From the NCBI GenBank assembly GCA_964235605.1, contig CAXSCR010000026.1:1-56315 (forward strand): a stretch of 56,315 bases of DNA. The letters run 5' to 3'. The stretch comes from DATCRE01 sp964235605. GTDB lineage: Bacteria > Bacteroidota > Bacteroidia > Cytophagales > Cyclobacteriaceae. The stretch's first letter is position 1, and every line of letters begins with the position of its first letter. A program made the position numbers and the translations under genes. The notes under the pieces were generated by a model, which saw only the letters and a list, made by a program, of their open reading frames with translations, was not told the origin of the DNA and did not search any database. Shown in pieces: positions 15,694 through 25,291 of this stretch.

Positions 15694-18378
15694 GTGCGAT
15701 ACAGTTTTTTAATCATTTTTCTAATTTTTCTTTTAAATAAGGTTCACGCTCAAGTTGAACCTGGTGTAAAAACGCCTATAGGTGTAGCACCAATTAAGGG
15801 CGATACTAGCGTTATTAATTTAGATTCCTTAGGTACTTTAACTGACTCACTTACCATAAAGAATGATACTCTAAACATTCAAAAAAAGGGCGATATAGAG
15901 ACAACTATCAATTACTCTGCCACAGATTCAATTTTCACTAGCATCGACAATAAAATGGTCTGGTTGTATGGAAATGCAAAGGTAAAGTATGGTGCAATTG
16001 AAGTTGAAGCTGAGGAGATTATTATTGATTATGTAAATAGTACAGTAACGGCACATGGAATTGCAGATTCAACCGGGCAGATACAAGGCTATCCAATCTT
16101 TAAAAATGGCGCTGAGCTATATGAAACCAAAGACATGGTTTACAATTTTAAGACAGGCCGTGCCCGAATAAGTGAAGTGCTAACAGAACAAAGCGGCGGA
16201 TATCTAACAGGTGAGACGGTGTTTAAAAATGAAAAAGGTGAGTTGCTAAGTTTAAATAATGGTTATACAACTTGCAATTTAAAACATCCCCATTACCGCA
16301 TACGAGCAACAAAGACGAAGGCTATTCCCAATGATAAAATCGTTGCAGGTCCTTTTTACTTAGAGTTAAATAGCATACCGCTACCTATCGGTTTTCTATT
16401 TGGTATGTTTCCAGCACAACGAGAAAGTAAATCAGGAATAATGGTCCCTTCTTATGGTGAGGAGCGGCGTAGGGGCTTTAACCTTAGGAACGGTGGTTAT
16501 TTTTTCGATATCAGCGATTATGTAAAGCTTTCCCTTACGGGTGATATATATTCAAAAGGCGGCCATGCACTCTATGCCCGTACAAACTATACCAAGCGTT
16601 ATAAATATACAGGTAGCGCCAACTTTAGCTATTCACGTACGCGATTGAGTGATCGAATTGAGGATCCACAAGTGTCGAATGACTATTATCTAACTTGGAG
16701 TCACTCTCCGCAAACGAAAGGTACAGGCCGGTTTGCAGCTTCTGTAACGGCAGCAACTTCTACCTACAATAAGAACAACAATATGAACATGGGGTTGCAG
16801 AATGAATTCACTTCTACCCGACTCAATAACAATACAAGAAATCTAAGCTCCAATATTTCGTACAACAAGACATTTGCAAATACCCCTTTCGCTGCGGGTG
16901 TTAACTTTAGTCATAACCAAGACTTAGTTACTGGATTGGTAAGTCTTCCATTCCCCACGTTGAGCGTTACAATGAGAAACATTTATCCTTTCCAAAGCAA
17001 AAGTGGTAAAGCGGGTCCGCTTGATAACTTCTCTGTGGGTTATACCTTAAATGCCGTTAACAGAATGACCAATAATCTTGGCCGCATGACGCCGACAGCA
17101 ACAAGAGATAGTATAGCCCCTTTTAATTTCGACAACCTTCCTTTGTTCTTTAGACGTGCTCAAAAAGGTATTAGGCATACCATCACACCTTCGTATTCCT
17201 TTAAGGTATTGAAGTATTTTACAATGTCTCCTTCATTTAATTATAACGAAAGGTGGTATTTTGAAAAGTTAGAATGGGAACAAAATCCAGACTCAACTTT
17301 TACGTCTCACACTATAAAAGGGTTTAATAGAATAGCTAACTACTCTTTGGGCGCTGGTCTTAATACACGACTATACGGAACCTATTTCTTTAAGCGTGGT
17401 AGCGTTAAAGCCATTCGTCATATTGTTAACCCTAACGTATCATTTAACTACACCCCAGACTTTACAGGTGAAAGCAAAGGCTTCTTTCAGAAATTTGAGG
17501 GAAGAGATCATTCTAACGTTGTAAAGAGTCGGCACGAAGGTTTTGCCTATGGCGGTTCTGATGTAGGTAGAAGCGCAGCAATAGGTTTTGGCATTGGTAA
17601 TAATTTGGAAATGAAGGTTAAAAATGAAAAGGACTCAGTGGCAAGAAAAGTGAGCCTGCTTAATAATCTAAGTCTTAATTCAAGCTACAATATAATTGCT
17701 GACTCCTTTAACCTGGCCCCGATCAGCATGGTGGCAAATACCAATGTTCTTAATAATCTGTTGAACATAAGTATCACCGCATCACTTGATCCTTATCGGT
17801 ATGAAAAGGTAGTTACAAATAAAGAAACGCCATCTGTTACAACCGAAAGAAGATTTAATAATTATTCCTGGAGTAGCGGACAAGGTATTGGGAGAATTAC
17901 AAATGCATCACTGGCTATGAGTACCAACTTAAATCCAAAGGCACGTAAAAATGAACAAGATTCGCGCGATAAAATCGGTAAGTCTGATTTGCCCGAAGAA
18001 CAAAAACAATATTTGCTGGCTAACCCAAATGCCTATATAGACTTTTCTATTCCATGGAGCCTAAACATAAGTTATAACATGGCTTATACGAGACCACTGA
18101 ATCGATCTAAACAGGTAACACAAACCATTCAATTTTCGGGCGATATAGCAGTGTCGGAAAAATGGAAGGTGAATTTTAATTCTGGGTACCATATTGAATC
18201 AAAAGAGTTTACCACTACCAATGTGTCAATCTCACGCGATCTACATTGCTGGACTATGCATTTAACCTGGGTACCTTTCGGATTATATCAATCTTATAAC
18301 TTTACAATTGCTGTGAAAGCATCCATTCTTCAAGATTTGAAGTTAGAGCGTAGAAAACCTTTCTTAGATAACTTGTAA
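15694..18378 (+). CDS. lptD: LPS-assembly outer membrane protein LptD (OstA-like)
   Basis: 894 residues counted from GTG 15694. That start gives a clean signal peptide (SFLIIFLIFLLNKVHAQ); the open frame extends upstream to 15421 only as the shadow of the amidase gene. An LptA/OstA-like beta-jellyroll domain (NAKVKYGAIEVEAEEIIIDY, ETKDMVYNFKTGRARI) is followed by GFLFGMFPAQRESKSGIMVP and a long C-terminal beta-barrel. It inserts lipopolysaccharide into the outer leaflet of the outer membrane. A weak promoter-like pair (TTG 15623, TAAAATTT 15647) lies in the gap to the divergent amidase. Confidence 0.87.
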   Translation: MRYSFLIIFLIFLLNKVHAQVEPGVKTPIGVAPIKGDTSVINLDSLGTLTDSLTIKNDTLNIQKKGDIETTINYSATDSIFTSIDNKMVWLYGNAKVKYGAIEVEAEEIIIDYVNSTVTAHGIADSTGQIQGYPIFKNGAELYETKDMVYNFKTGRARISEVLTEQSGGYLTGETVFKNEKGELLSLNNGYTTCNLKHPHYRIRATKTKAIPNDKIVAGPFYLELNSIPLPIGFLFGMFPAQRESKSGIMVPSYGEERRRGFNLRNGGYFFDISDYVKLSLTGDIYSKGGHALYARTNYTKRYKYTGSANFSYSRTRLSDRIEDPQVSNDYYLTWSHSPQTKGTGRFAASVTAATSTYNKNNNMNMGLQNEFTSTRLNNNTRNLSSNISYNKTFANTPFAAGVNFSHNQDLVTGLVSLPFPTLSVTMRNIYPFQSKSGKAGPLDNFSVGYTLNAVNRMTNNLGRMTPTATRDSIAPFNFDNLPLFFRRAQKGIRHTITPSYSFKVLKYFTMSPSFNYNERWYFEKLEWEQNPDSTFTSHTIKGFNRIANYSLGAGLNTRLYGTYFFKRGSVKAIRHIVNPNVSFNYTPDFTGESKGFFQKFEGRDHSNVVKSRHEGFAYGGSDVGRSAAIGFGIGNNLEMKVKNEKDSVARKVSLLNNLSLNSSYNIIADSFNLAPISMVANTNVLNNLLNISITASLDPYRYEKVVTNKETPSVTTERRFNNYSWSSGQGIGRITNASLAMSTNLNPKARKNEQDSRDKIGKSDLPEEQKQYLLANPNAYIDFSIPWSLNISYNMAYTRPLNRSKQVTQTIQFSGDIAVSEKWKVNFNSGYHIESKEFTTTNVSISRDLHCWTMHLTWVPFGLYQSYNFTIAVKASILQDLKLERRKPFLDNL

Positions 18379-18382
18379 GATC

Positions 18383-18937
18383 TTAGCGGTTTGTATTTAT
18401 AGTATCATGCACCAATATAAACGTAACTATGCTATGCAATATACCTGCAAAAACATAGAGGTATGTTTTGTCGTGCGCTACTTTGGGTTTAATAAGCGTG
18501 CTATACTTTTGCAAAGCAACTACTTCAAGTCGTTCAATATTTTCTATTGAATCGTTAGGAACTATAAACCCAATCGAAATGATATCGGCTTCATCTTGAT
18601 GATAATGACTTGCTAATACCGTTTTGTTATCAAGGACGTAGTGCCAATTTAAACGATCTTGGTCATCTATCTTTTTATACAAGTTAAGATCTATAGTGAG
18701 GGAGGCATCATCCAAATGTCCGATAGTATTATTATTTAATAACAGGTTGCTACTGTCTACCTTGTATTGATGATTATTATAAAAGATATTGTTGCCGTTG
18801 ATTTTAACAATGGTAGTATCTCTTGTAAAAGTGATTTCATCTTTTACCTTTTTATAGACATAAGATCGAAGCACACTTTGGCTAAAGCCAGATAAGCCCA
18901 ATGAAGACAGTAGAGCAATTAGAAAAACTTTTTTCAT
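18383..18937 (-). CDS. Secreted or membrane-anchored hypothetical protein (184 aa)
   Basis: Signal peptide about 1-19 (KKVFLIALLSSLGLSGFSQ). A beta-rich middle (TTIVKINGNNIFYNNHQYKV, NNTIGHLDDASLTIDLNLYK) precedes a C-terminal hydrophobic segment (YLYVFAGILHSIVTFILVH). No known family is recognised. It lies between lptD (convergent, 4 bp away) and lysS. Confidence 0.65.
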   Translation of the reverse strand: MKKVFLIALLSSLGLSGFSQSVLRSYVYKKVKDEITFTRDTTIVKINGNNIFYNNHQYKVDSSNLLLNNNTIGHLDDASLTIDLNLYKKIDDQDRLNWHYVLDNKTVLASHYHQDEADIISIGFIVPNDSIENIERLEVVALQKYSTLIKPKVAHDKTYLYVFAGILHSIVTFILVHDTINTNR

Positions 18938-18961
18938 ATGAGGGTCTTTTGATTTTTAGTC

Positions 18962-20695
18962 TCATCGATCCTTCAACCATCCTTCAACTTCCTGCTGCGT
19001 AGGATTTGCAGTTTCAAGTTTTAATTTTTTTCGCATACCACATACATCATTGAATAACTTGGTTATTTTCATGTCCTTCATTTGTGCAATAGACGTAATA
19101 CCCAGCTTGTCTAATACTGGAATTAATTCTGATCTTACACCCGCTGCTTCAAAGTCTTTTTCACTAAAGGCTGCTGGCGCTTTTTCAGGTTTCATTTGTG
19201 GGAAGAAAAGAACATCTTGAATAGATGGCGAATTAGTCATTACCATACAAAGTCGGTCGATACCAATTCCTAATCCTGCCGTTGGTGGCATGCCATATTC
19301 AAGCGCGCGTAAAAAGTCTTCGTCTAAAGTCATGGCTTCTTCATCGCCACGTTTACCAAGTTCTAATTGTTCTTCGAAACGTTGACGTTGATCAATAGGA
19401 TCATTCAACTCAGAAAAGGAGTTACAGATTTCTTTGCTGTTACATATCGCTTCAAAACGTTCTACAAGTCCGGGCTTGCTTCTATGCTTTTTTGCCAACG
19501 GCGACATTTCGATTGGATAATCTGTAATAAATGTTGGTTGAACTAGCAGCGGTTCACACTTCTCTCCAAAAATCTGGTCAATAAGTTTGCCTTTGCCCAT
19601 CGAGTCATCCATAGGCACATGAAGCTTATGGCACGTGTCTCGCAACTCTAACTCATTCATGTTAGAAATATCAATGCCCGTAAAATGTTGGATGGCTTCG
19701 AACATGGTATATCTTGTCCAAGGTCGTTTAAAGTTGATCATGTTTTCTCCAACTTTAATTTCTGTTGTGCCATGGAGCTCAAGGGCAACTTTCTCAATCA
19801 TTTCCTCAACGAGATCCATCATCCAATAATAATCTTTATAAGCAACGTATAATTCAATCTGTGTAAATTCAGGATTATGAAAACGAGACATGCCTTCGTT
19901 TCTAAAATCTTTAGAGAATTCGTACACACCATTGAAGCCACCAACAATTAATCTTTTTAAATACAACTCATTTGCAATACGCAAATAAAGTCCCATGTCT
20001 AATGTGTTGTGATGCGTTTTGAAAGGACGTGCCGCCGCACCACCATATAAAGGTTGAAGTATAGGTGTTTCAACTTCGAGGTAGCCTTTGGCATTAAGAT
20101 AGTGACGCATGGTGTTTACCAACTGGGTACGTTTTACAAATGCATCTCTTACTTGAGGATTAACCACAAGATCTACATAACGCTGACGGTACCGTTGCTC
20201 TGGATCAGTAAAGGCATCGTGTCGTGTTACAACGCCATTTTCATCTGTAGTTTCCTTGACAACAGGTAAAGGTCTTAGTGATTTTGATAAAACAGTTAGT
20301 TTAGTGGCATGAATAGAAGTTTCTCCAGTTTGTGTTATGAATACAAAACCCGTGACGCCTATAATATCCCCTATGTCTAATAATTTTTTAAATACTGTAT
20401 TGTAAAATGTTTTGTCCTCATTGGGACAAAGATCATCTCTGCGAACATAGATTTGAATACGCCCGGTTTCATCCTGCAATTCAGCGAAAGCAGCTGAGCC
20501 CATAATTCTTCGGCTCATGATCCTTCCGGCGATAGAGACGTTTTTATAATTGTCTTTATTCGCTTCAAAATTTTCATGAATATCCTTTGCCGTAACATTT
20601 ATCTCGAAAAGCTCTGCCGGATAGGGATTGATGCCCAATTTTTCCAGCTCTTCCTTACTTTGTCTACGGATGATCTCCTGTTCGCTCAATGACAT
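18962..20695 (-). CDS. lysS: Lysyl-tRNA synthetase, class II
   Basis: 577 residues from ATG 20695 (MSLSEQEIIRRQ). The frame remains open upstream to 20794, but those 33 codons read through the GTCCACA repeat and are rejected. OB-fold anticodon domain (SIAGRIMSRRIMGSAAF). Class II motif 2 FRNEGMSRFHNPEFTQIE and motif 3 GLGIGIDRLCMVM. It charges tRNA-Lys with lysine in the cytosol. A C-terminal helical extension of about 75 residues (DVLFFPQMKPEK onwards) is common in Bacteroidota LysS. A good -7 box lies 18 bp upstream. Confidence 0.96.
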   Translation of the reverse strand: MSLSEQEIIRRQSKEELEKLGINPYPAELFEINVTAKDIHENFEANKDNYKNVSIAGRIMSRRIMGSAAFAELQDETGRIQIYVRRDDLCPNEDKTFYNTVFKKLLDIGDIIGVTGFVFITQTGETSIHATKLTVLSKSLRPLPVVKETTDENGVVTRHDAFTDPEQRYRQRYVDLVVNPQVRDAFVKRTQLVNTMRHYLNAKGYLEVETPILQPLYGGAAARPFKTHHNTLDMGLYLRIANELYLKRLIVGGFNGVYEFSKDFRNEGMSRFHNPEFTQIELYVAYKDYYWMMDLVEEMIEKVALELHGTTEIKVGENMINFKRPWTRYTMFEAIQHFTGIDISNMNELELRDTCHKLHVPMDDSMGKGKLIDQIFGEKCEPLLVQPTFITDYPIEMSPLAKKHRSKPGLVERFEAICNSKEICNSFSELNDPIDQRQRFEEQLELGKRGDEEAMTLDEDFLRALEYGMPPTAGLGIGIDRLCMVMTNSPSIQDVLFFPQMKPEKAPAAFSEKDFEAAGVRSELIPVLDKLGITSIAQMKDMKITKLFNDVCGMRKKLKLETANPTQQEVEGWLKDR

Positions 20696-20712
20696 AATTA
20701 TATACTTTCCCG

Positions 20713-20743
20713 CAAAAATAACGGAATTCGGTAGAGGTAAAAA
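20713..20743 (-). promoter_or_regulatory. Probable lysS promoter (Bacteroidota type)
   Basis: On the minus strand, TATTTTTG (20713-20720) matches the TAnnTTTG -7 element exactly, and 19 nt upstream the -33 position reads TTTT (consensus TTTG). Transcription would start about 10 nt before the lysS ATG. This places the palindromic repeat array upstream of the promoter, not in the lysS leader. Confidence 0.4.
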
Positions 20744-20767
20744 TAAAGGTTTGAGGTGGATTGAAAA

Positions 20768-21366
20768 GTCCACGGTCCACAGTCGACAGTCCACTGACGA
20801 TTTGAGTTTATTTGAATTGAATGTCCACAGTCCACAGTCCGCCGTCTACTGACGATTTGAGATATATTAATTAGCTGGATTTAACAACAAACGTACAGCA
20901 TTGCAGTAGCGGCTGTGGTCTGTCGACTGTGGACCGTGGACTAAAAAGGCTTTCTCCTAAAAGTCCACAGTCCACAGTCGACAGTCTACTGACGATTTGA
21001 GATATACTAATTCGCTGGCTTTAACAACAAAACGTTCAGCATTGCAGTACCGGCTGTGGTCTGTCGACCGTGGACCGTGGACTAAAAAGACTTTCTCCTA
21101 AAAGTCTACAGTCCACAGTCGACGGTCCACTGACGAATTGAGTATATTAATTAGCCTTGATTTAACAACAAAACGTTCAGCATTGCAGTACCGGCTGTGG
21201 TCTGTCAACTGTGGACCGTGGACTAAAAAGGCTTTCTCCTAAAAGTCCACAGTCCACAGTCGACAGTCCACTGACGATTTGAGATATATTAATTCGCTGG
21301 ATTTAACAACAAAACGTCCAGCATTGCAGTAGCGGCTGTGGTCTGTCGACCGTGGACCGTGGACTA
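20768..21366. repeat. Tandem array of four ~120-bp palindromic heptad elements (GTCCACA family)
   Basis: Four near-identical elements at 20823-20941, 20963-21082, 21104-21223 and 21245-21364 (119-120 bp), with starts 140, 141 and 141 bp apart. A partial left arm begins the array at 20768. Each has a left arm of four heptads (GTCCACA, GTCCACA, GTCGACA, GTCYACT), a ~65-nt conserved loop and a right arm of four inverted heptads (TGTGGTC, TGTCGAC, YGTGGAC, CGTGGAC). Elements are joined by ~21 bp (TAAAAAGGCTTTCTCC and more). The loop itself has a GCTGGA/TCCAGC stem in copy 4. The array ends 2 bp from the proline dehydrogenase stop codon. Confidence 0.95.
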
Positions 21367-22545
21367 TTAAGTCTTCCTCCTCTTCAACTCTTTTCTAATT
21401 AATAATAACTCCCTACTACTTTGCCCTACAACAGAAGTATTCTCTGCTGCTCTTCTAAATAAATAGGGCATCACGGAGGCGACAGGGCCAAAGGGTACGT
21501 ACTTGGCCACATTATAGCCGGCTTTGGCTAGATTGAAGGAAATGTTATCGCTCATTCCGTAGAGTTGGGAGAACCATATTCTTGGATCGTTGTTGGCTAT
21601 GCCATGCTTCTCCATAAATACCGTCAGAAAATAATTGCTGTATTCATTGTGTGAGCCACATACCAGCGAAACGCGTTTGTTCTCAACACAAAAAACAATT
21701 GCTTTATTGAAATCTTCATCGGTGGCTTGCTTGCTTGGCTGTATCGGACTTTCATACCCCATCGACGCTGCGCGCGTGCGTTCTGTTTCCATGTACGCAC
21801 CGCGAACCAACTTAGCACCAAGATAATAACCCTGTATGGCCGCATTTTGAATTGCGTCTTTGAGATTTGTAAATGAGTCAACTCGGTATAATTGATATGT
21901 GTTAAATACAATGGCTTTCTTTCTATTGTAATTCACCATCATGTCATAGGCTAATGCATCGATCGTTTTTTGTATCCAAGTTTCTTCCGCATCAATAAGC
22001 ACAGATACATTATTGAGCGAGGCGCTTTTACAAATTCTATCTACACGGACTTTCACATTTTCCCACGCAACATGCTCTGCTGAAGTTAGCGCTTGCTTCA
22101 ACTGAATTTTCTCCAATAAAGATGCAGATGCAATGCCTGTCACTTTAAAAACAGAAAACGGAATGTTTGGTGAATCGCTAGCTTTATAAATGGTACTTAG
22201 AATTTCATTCATGGTATGATCAAAATCCGCTTCTGAATCTTCACCCTCAACAGAGTAATCTAGAATTGTGCTAACGCCATACTTGGCAAGCTTGTTAATT
22301 GCTACTTGGCAGGTTTCAATACTTTCGCCGCCACAGAAATGATAAAATGCTGTTTTTTTAATTATCCCTTTAATAGGCAGTCCTATTTTTAAAGCGAGCT
22401 TTACTGATCGTGTGGCAAGCTTTGATATCCAAGGTTGACTAACCAAGGAGAAAATAAAATTGGCTTTTCTTAATTCTGCGTCACTTTTATAAGAGAAAGC
22501 AACCGAGGTGTCCTCGAATGAAATTTTAGCTGGTGTTTCTATCAT
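21367..22545 (-). CDS. Proline dehydrogenase
   Basis: 392 residues from ATG 22545; a TTG at 22572 would add nine. A TIM-barrel FAD enzyme: STILDYSVEGEDSEADF, KLVRGAYMETERTRAASMG, LVCGSHNEYSNYFLTVFMEK, QLYGMSDNISFNLAKAGYNV and the C-terminal YLFRRAAENTSVVGQSSREL. It oxidises proline to pyrroline-5-carboxylate and passes electrons to quinone. It is the separate PutA-N type without the P5C dehydrogenase domain, like the eukaryotic and many Bacteroidota enzymes. It is divergent from aroB, and its stop codon abuts the palindromic array. Confidence 0.93.
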   Translation of the reverse strand: MIETPAKISFEDTSVAFSYKSDAELRKANFIFSLVSQPWISKLATRSVKLALKIGLPIKGIIKKTAFYHFCGGESIETCQVAINKLAKYGVSTILDYSVEGEDSEADFDHTMNEILSTIYKASDSPNIPFSVFKVTGIASASLLEKIQLKQALTSAEHVAWENVKVRVDRICKSASLNNVSVLIDAEETWIQKTIDALAYDMMVNYNRKKAIVFNTYQLYRVDSFTNLKDAIQNAAIQGYYLGAKLVRGAYMETERTRAASMGYESPIQPSKQATDEDFNKAIVFCVENKRVSLVCGSHNEYSNYFLTVFMEKHGIANNDPRIWFSQLYGMSDNISFNLAKAGYNVAKYVPFGPVASVMPYLFRRAAENTSVVGQSSRELLLIRKELKRRKT

Positions 22546-22655
22546 AAATGTGACATAATATATAAATTTCAATCTAAACCATTCCCTTAATAAAACAGGA
22601 CTCGGCGATTGTTAGGCTTTTTAATAACTTTCGCAGCTATTATAAAGATATTTTA

Positions 22656-23693
22656 ATGCTTCCTGAAAACATCCTGCTTTCTAAAAATCCTGGAATTGAC
22701 TTACAATCATTCCTTTCTAAAAAAAAATACACCAAAGCAGCTGTTTTGCTTGATGAGAATACCAAGAAACACTGTTATCCATTAATAAAAGATTTCTTAC
22801 CTGAGCATTTCTGTATTGAAATAAAAAGTGGCGAAGAGCAAAAGACGCTAGATACTTGCGTTATAATCTGGCAGGCTTTAACTGATCATGCCCTTGATAG
22901 GCACGCCGTTTTAATTATTCTTGGCGGCGGCGTATTGGGAGATATGGGTGGCTTTTGTGCGTCGACCTATAAACGCGGTATTGATTTTATTTTAGTTGCA
23001 ACCACACTCCTGGCGCAAGCAGATGCCAGTATCGGCGGCAAGCTTGCCGTTGATTTTAATCATTTTAAAAATCATATTGGTGTTTTTCAACTTCCTGCTT
23101 TAACACTTCTTTATAGTAAATTTTTTAAAACCTTGCCAATAGGCGAATTACGCTCAGGCTTTGCTGAGGTAATAAAGCATGCACTCATCTCAGATAAAGC
23201 AATGTGGGATGAAATTAAAAGGCGGTCATTAGATCAACAAGATTGGGATAAACTGATCCTTCATTCAGTGAACTATAAAGCACATGTGGTTACGGTAGAT
23301 CCGAAGGAAAAAGGGTTGAGAAAGATTCTTAATGCAGGCCATACCATTGGCCATGCAGTCGAGAGTTATTTACTAGCTGCAAATAAAAAAGTTCTTCATG
23401 GAGAGGCCATAGCCGTTGGACTAATTGCCGAAGCCTATATTGCTGCAAAGCGGGCCATGCTTGATGATGCTTCTTTCAAAGAAATTGCAGACTACCTCAT
23501 TACTATATTTGGAAAAATATCGCTGCAACAAAATCAGCTTGATGATATTGCCAAGCTAACACTTCAGGATAAAAAAAATAAGGAGAATAAGATTCTATGC
23601 GTTCTGCCGAATGGCATTGGCAGTGCTCAATTAGATTGTGAGATTAGCCTTGATGAGGTTAAAGGTGCGCTATTGTATTATACAACGCTTTAA
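22656..23693 (+). CDS. aroB: 3-dehydroquinate synthase
   Basis: 345 residues. It has the NAD-binding stretch ILGGGVLGDMGGF, then TTLLAQADASIGGK, GELRSGFAEVIKHALI, the zinc ligands around LNAGHTIGHAVES and HGEAIAVGLI. It converts DAHP to 3-dehydroquinate, the second step of the shikimate pathway. aroA lies 290 bp downstream in the same direction, separated only by a small minus-strand gene. ATG start at 22656, 110 bp from the divergent proline dehydrogenase. Confidence 0.95.
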   Translation: MLPENILLSKNPGIDLQSFLSKKKYTKAAVLLDENTKKHCYPLIKDFLPEHFCIEIKSGEEQKTLDTCVIIWQALTDHALDRHAVLIILGGGVLGDMGGFCASTYKRGIDFILVATTLLAQADASIGGKLAVDFNHFKNHIGVFQLPALTLLYSKFFKTLPIGELRSGFAEVIKHALISDKAMWDEIKRRSLDQQDWDKLILHSVNYKAHVVTVDPKEKGLRKILNAGHTIGHAVESYLLAANKKVLHGEAIAVGLIAEAYIAAKRAMLDDASFKEIADYLITIFGKISLQQNQLDDIAKLTLQDKKNKENKILCVLPNGIGSAQLDCEISLDEVKGALLYYTTL

Positions 23694-23887
23694 CTATAAT
23701 AGACGGCGTAATCATCGTAAACACTTCTAATTCTAGCCCTTTCAGGTTTGAATGATTCCTTAATTCCATATTTTTTTTGGGAGATGAAATGTTGGGTCTT
23801 TTGTTTACGGCTTCCGGTTAATAACCACATGATTATAACTCCAGAGGCAATGCCCAGTCCAATTGCAATTTTTTCTGCGCTATTCAT
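23690..23887 (-). CDS. Small membrane protein (65 aa)
   Basis: ATG 23887. One membrane helix (IAIGLGIASGVIIMWLLTG, about 7-25), followed by a basic cytosolic tail (RKQKTQHFISQKKYGIKESF). Its stop overlaps the aroB stop region by 4 bp, tail to tail. It resembles the small YtxH-like single-helix proteins found in Bacteroidota but has no clear family. Confidence 0.5.
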   Translation of the reverse strand: MNSAEKIAIGLGIASGVIIMWLLTGSRKQKTQHFISQKKYGIKESFKPERARIRSVYDDYAVYYS

Positions 23888-23980
23888 ATCTATTTTAACC
23901 TAATTTTTTAGGGAATTGTTTCAATCGTTAATAAAAAATCTTCACTTAATGTAACTTGCCTCCCCAAATATAAACAAACA

Positions 23981-25219
23981 TTGAGCACGTCCATTCTACT
24001 TAAACAAATGTCCGTTCTTCACGGAACGGCATCTTTACTCCCAGCTTCAAAAAGTATAAGCAATAGAGCATTAATAATTAATGCCCTCGCAGGAAGCAGA
24101 TCCAGCCTTAACAATCTGTCTGATGCTAATGATACCCAGCTTATGCTCAGGTTAGTAAACTCCACAGATACGGTAATAGATGTTGAGGACGCAGGGACAA
24201 CAATGCGATTTTTAACAGCCTATTTTGCAATAACGAATCAGAGGAAAACAATGACTGGCACGGATCGCATGCAAGAGCGGCCGATTGGAATACTAGTTAA
24301 TGCCTTACGTCTGTTAGGAGCAGAGATAGAATATGTAGAGAAGGAGGGTTATCCACCCCTTGAGATTAAAGGTTTTGAGAGACAGAAAAATGATTCTATT
24401 CGCATTCGCGGAGATGTGAGTAGTCAATTTATTTCGGCACTTATGATGGTAGCACCAATTCTGCCCCATGGTTTAATCTTATCGTTAGAAGGCAAAGTAG
24501 GAAGTAGGCCTTACATTGAAATGACGGCAGCGCTAATGCAACATTTCGGTGTAAACTGTCAGCTTTTTGATGACAAAGTAATTATTCCAAGTCAAAGCTA
24601 TTATCAAAGCGAGTTTACGGTTGAATCAGATTGGTCGGCCGCGAGTTATTGGTTTGCATTTACGGCCTTAGCTTCAGAGGCTGAAATTGTATTGCCAAAA
24701 CTTACACTAGACTCACTTCAAGGTGATTGTGTGATCGTAGAAATCATGGAACAACTCGGCGTAAAAGCAACGTTAGATCATAATGGATTAATGAAGCTAA
24801 CAAAGAAAGATGCCTACAAACAAATTCGTTGGGATTTTTCTGATTGTCCTGATCTTGCCCAGACTGTTGCTGTAGTTTGTGTCGCGAAAGGAATACCGGG
24901 CCATTTCACCGGCTTAGAAAGCTTACGTATAAAAGAGACAGATCGAATTGCCGCACTTCAAACAGAATTGCAAAAAATAGGTGGTCAACTGATAGCGGAA
25001 AATGAAACCACCTGGAGACTTATTCCATCAACCCAACTTCCTACCACAGCATCTTTTAAAACGTACAAAGACCATCGCATGGCCATGGCCTTCGCACCCC
25101 TTGCTGCAATAATGGATGTGCATATAGAAAACCCAGACGTAGTAAGAAAGTCCTATCCCAATTTCTGGAATGATATCAAATCATTTGGTATTAAAGATGA
25201 AATACTAATACCTAATTAA
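23981..25219 (+). CDS. aroA: 3-phosphoshikimate 1-carboxyvinyltransferase (EPSP synthase)
   Basis: 412 residues. LPASKSISNRALI (phosphate-binding Lys/Ser), DAGTTMRFLTAYFA, DRMQERPIGILVNALRLLGA, DVSSQFISALMM, LRIKETDRIAALQTEL and KDHRMAMAFAPLA are all present. It joins PEP to shikimate-3-phosphate in aromatic amino acid synthesis. TTG 23981 is taken as the start because the following strand SILLKQMSVLHG belongs to the fold; the first ATG (24008) would cut into it. An intrinsic terminator follows 17 bp after the stop. Confidence 0.94.
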   Translation: MSTSILLKQMSVLHGTASLLPASKSISNRALIINALAGSRSSLNNLSDANDTQLMLRLVNSTDTVIDVEDAGTTMRFLTAYFAITNQRKTMTGTDRMQERPIGILVNALRLLGAEIEYVEKEGYPPLEIKGFERQKNDSIRIRGDVSSQFISALMMVAPILPHGLILSLEGKVGSRPYIEMTAALMQHFGVNCQLFDDKVIIPSQSYYQSEFTVESDWSAASYWFAFTALASEAEIVLPKLTLDSLQGDCVIVEIMEQLGVKATLDHNGLMKLTKKDAYKQIRWDFSDCPDLAQTVAVVCVAKGIPGHFTGLESLRIKETDRIAALQTELQKIGGQLIAENETTWRLIPSTQLPTTASFKTYKDHRMAMAFAPLAAIMDVHIENPDVVRKSYPNFWNDIKSFGIKDEILIPN

Positions 25220-25236
25220 ATTAAATCACCTAATCC

Positions 25237-25266
25237 AAATCCTTCTCCCCTGAGAGAAGGATTTTT
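25237..25266 (+). terminator. Intrinsic terminator after aroA
   Basis: Stem AATCCTTCTC (25238-25247) / GAGAAGGATT (25254-25263), 6-nt loop, then a short T tract to 25266. It ends plus-strand transcription from aroA. Confidence 0.8.
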
Positions 25267-25291
25267 CGATTTCGTGAGAATGCCCATGATA

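Noticed and set aside
20696..20794. N-terminal extension of LysS (33 codons, starting MDCRLWTVDF)
   Set aside because: It is a translation of the GTCCACA repeat and the spacer with the promoter; the normal LysS start is at 20695.
20768..21366. CRISPR array
   Set aside because: The repeated unit is ~140 bp, palindromic and repeated in full; there are no short repeats with unique spacers and no cas genes.
20768..21366. Integron attC sites
   Set aside because: No GTTRRRY/RYYYAAC core sites, no gene cassettes and no integrase; the heptad arms explain the symmetry better.
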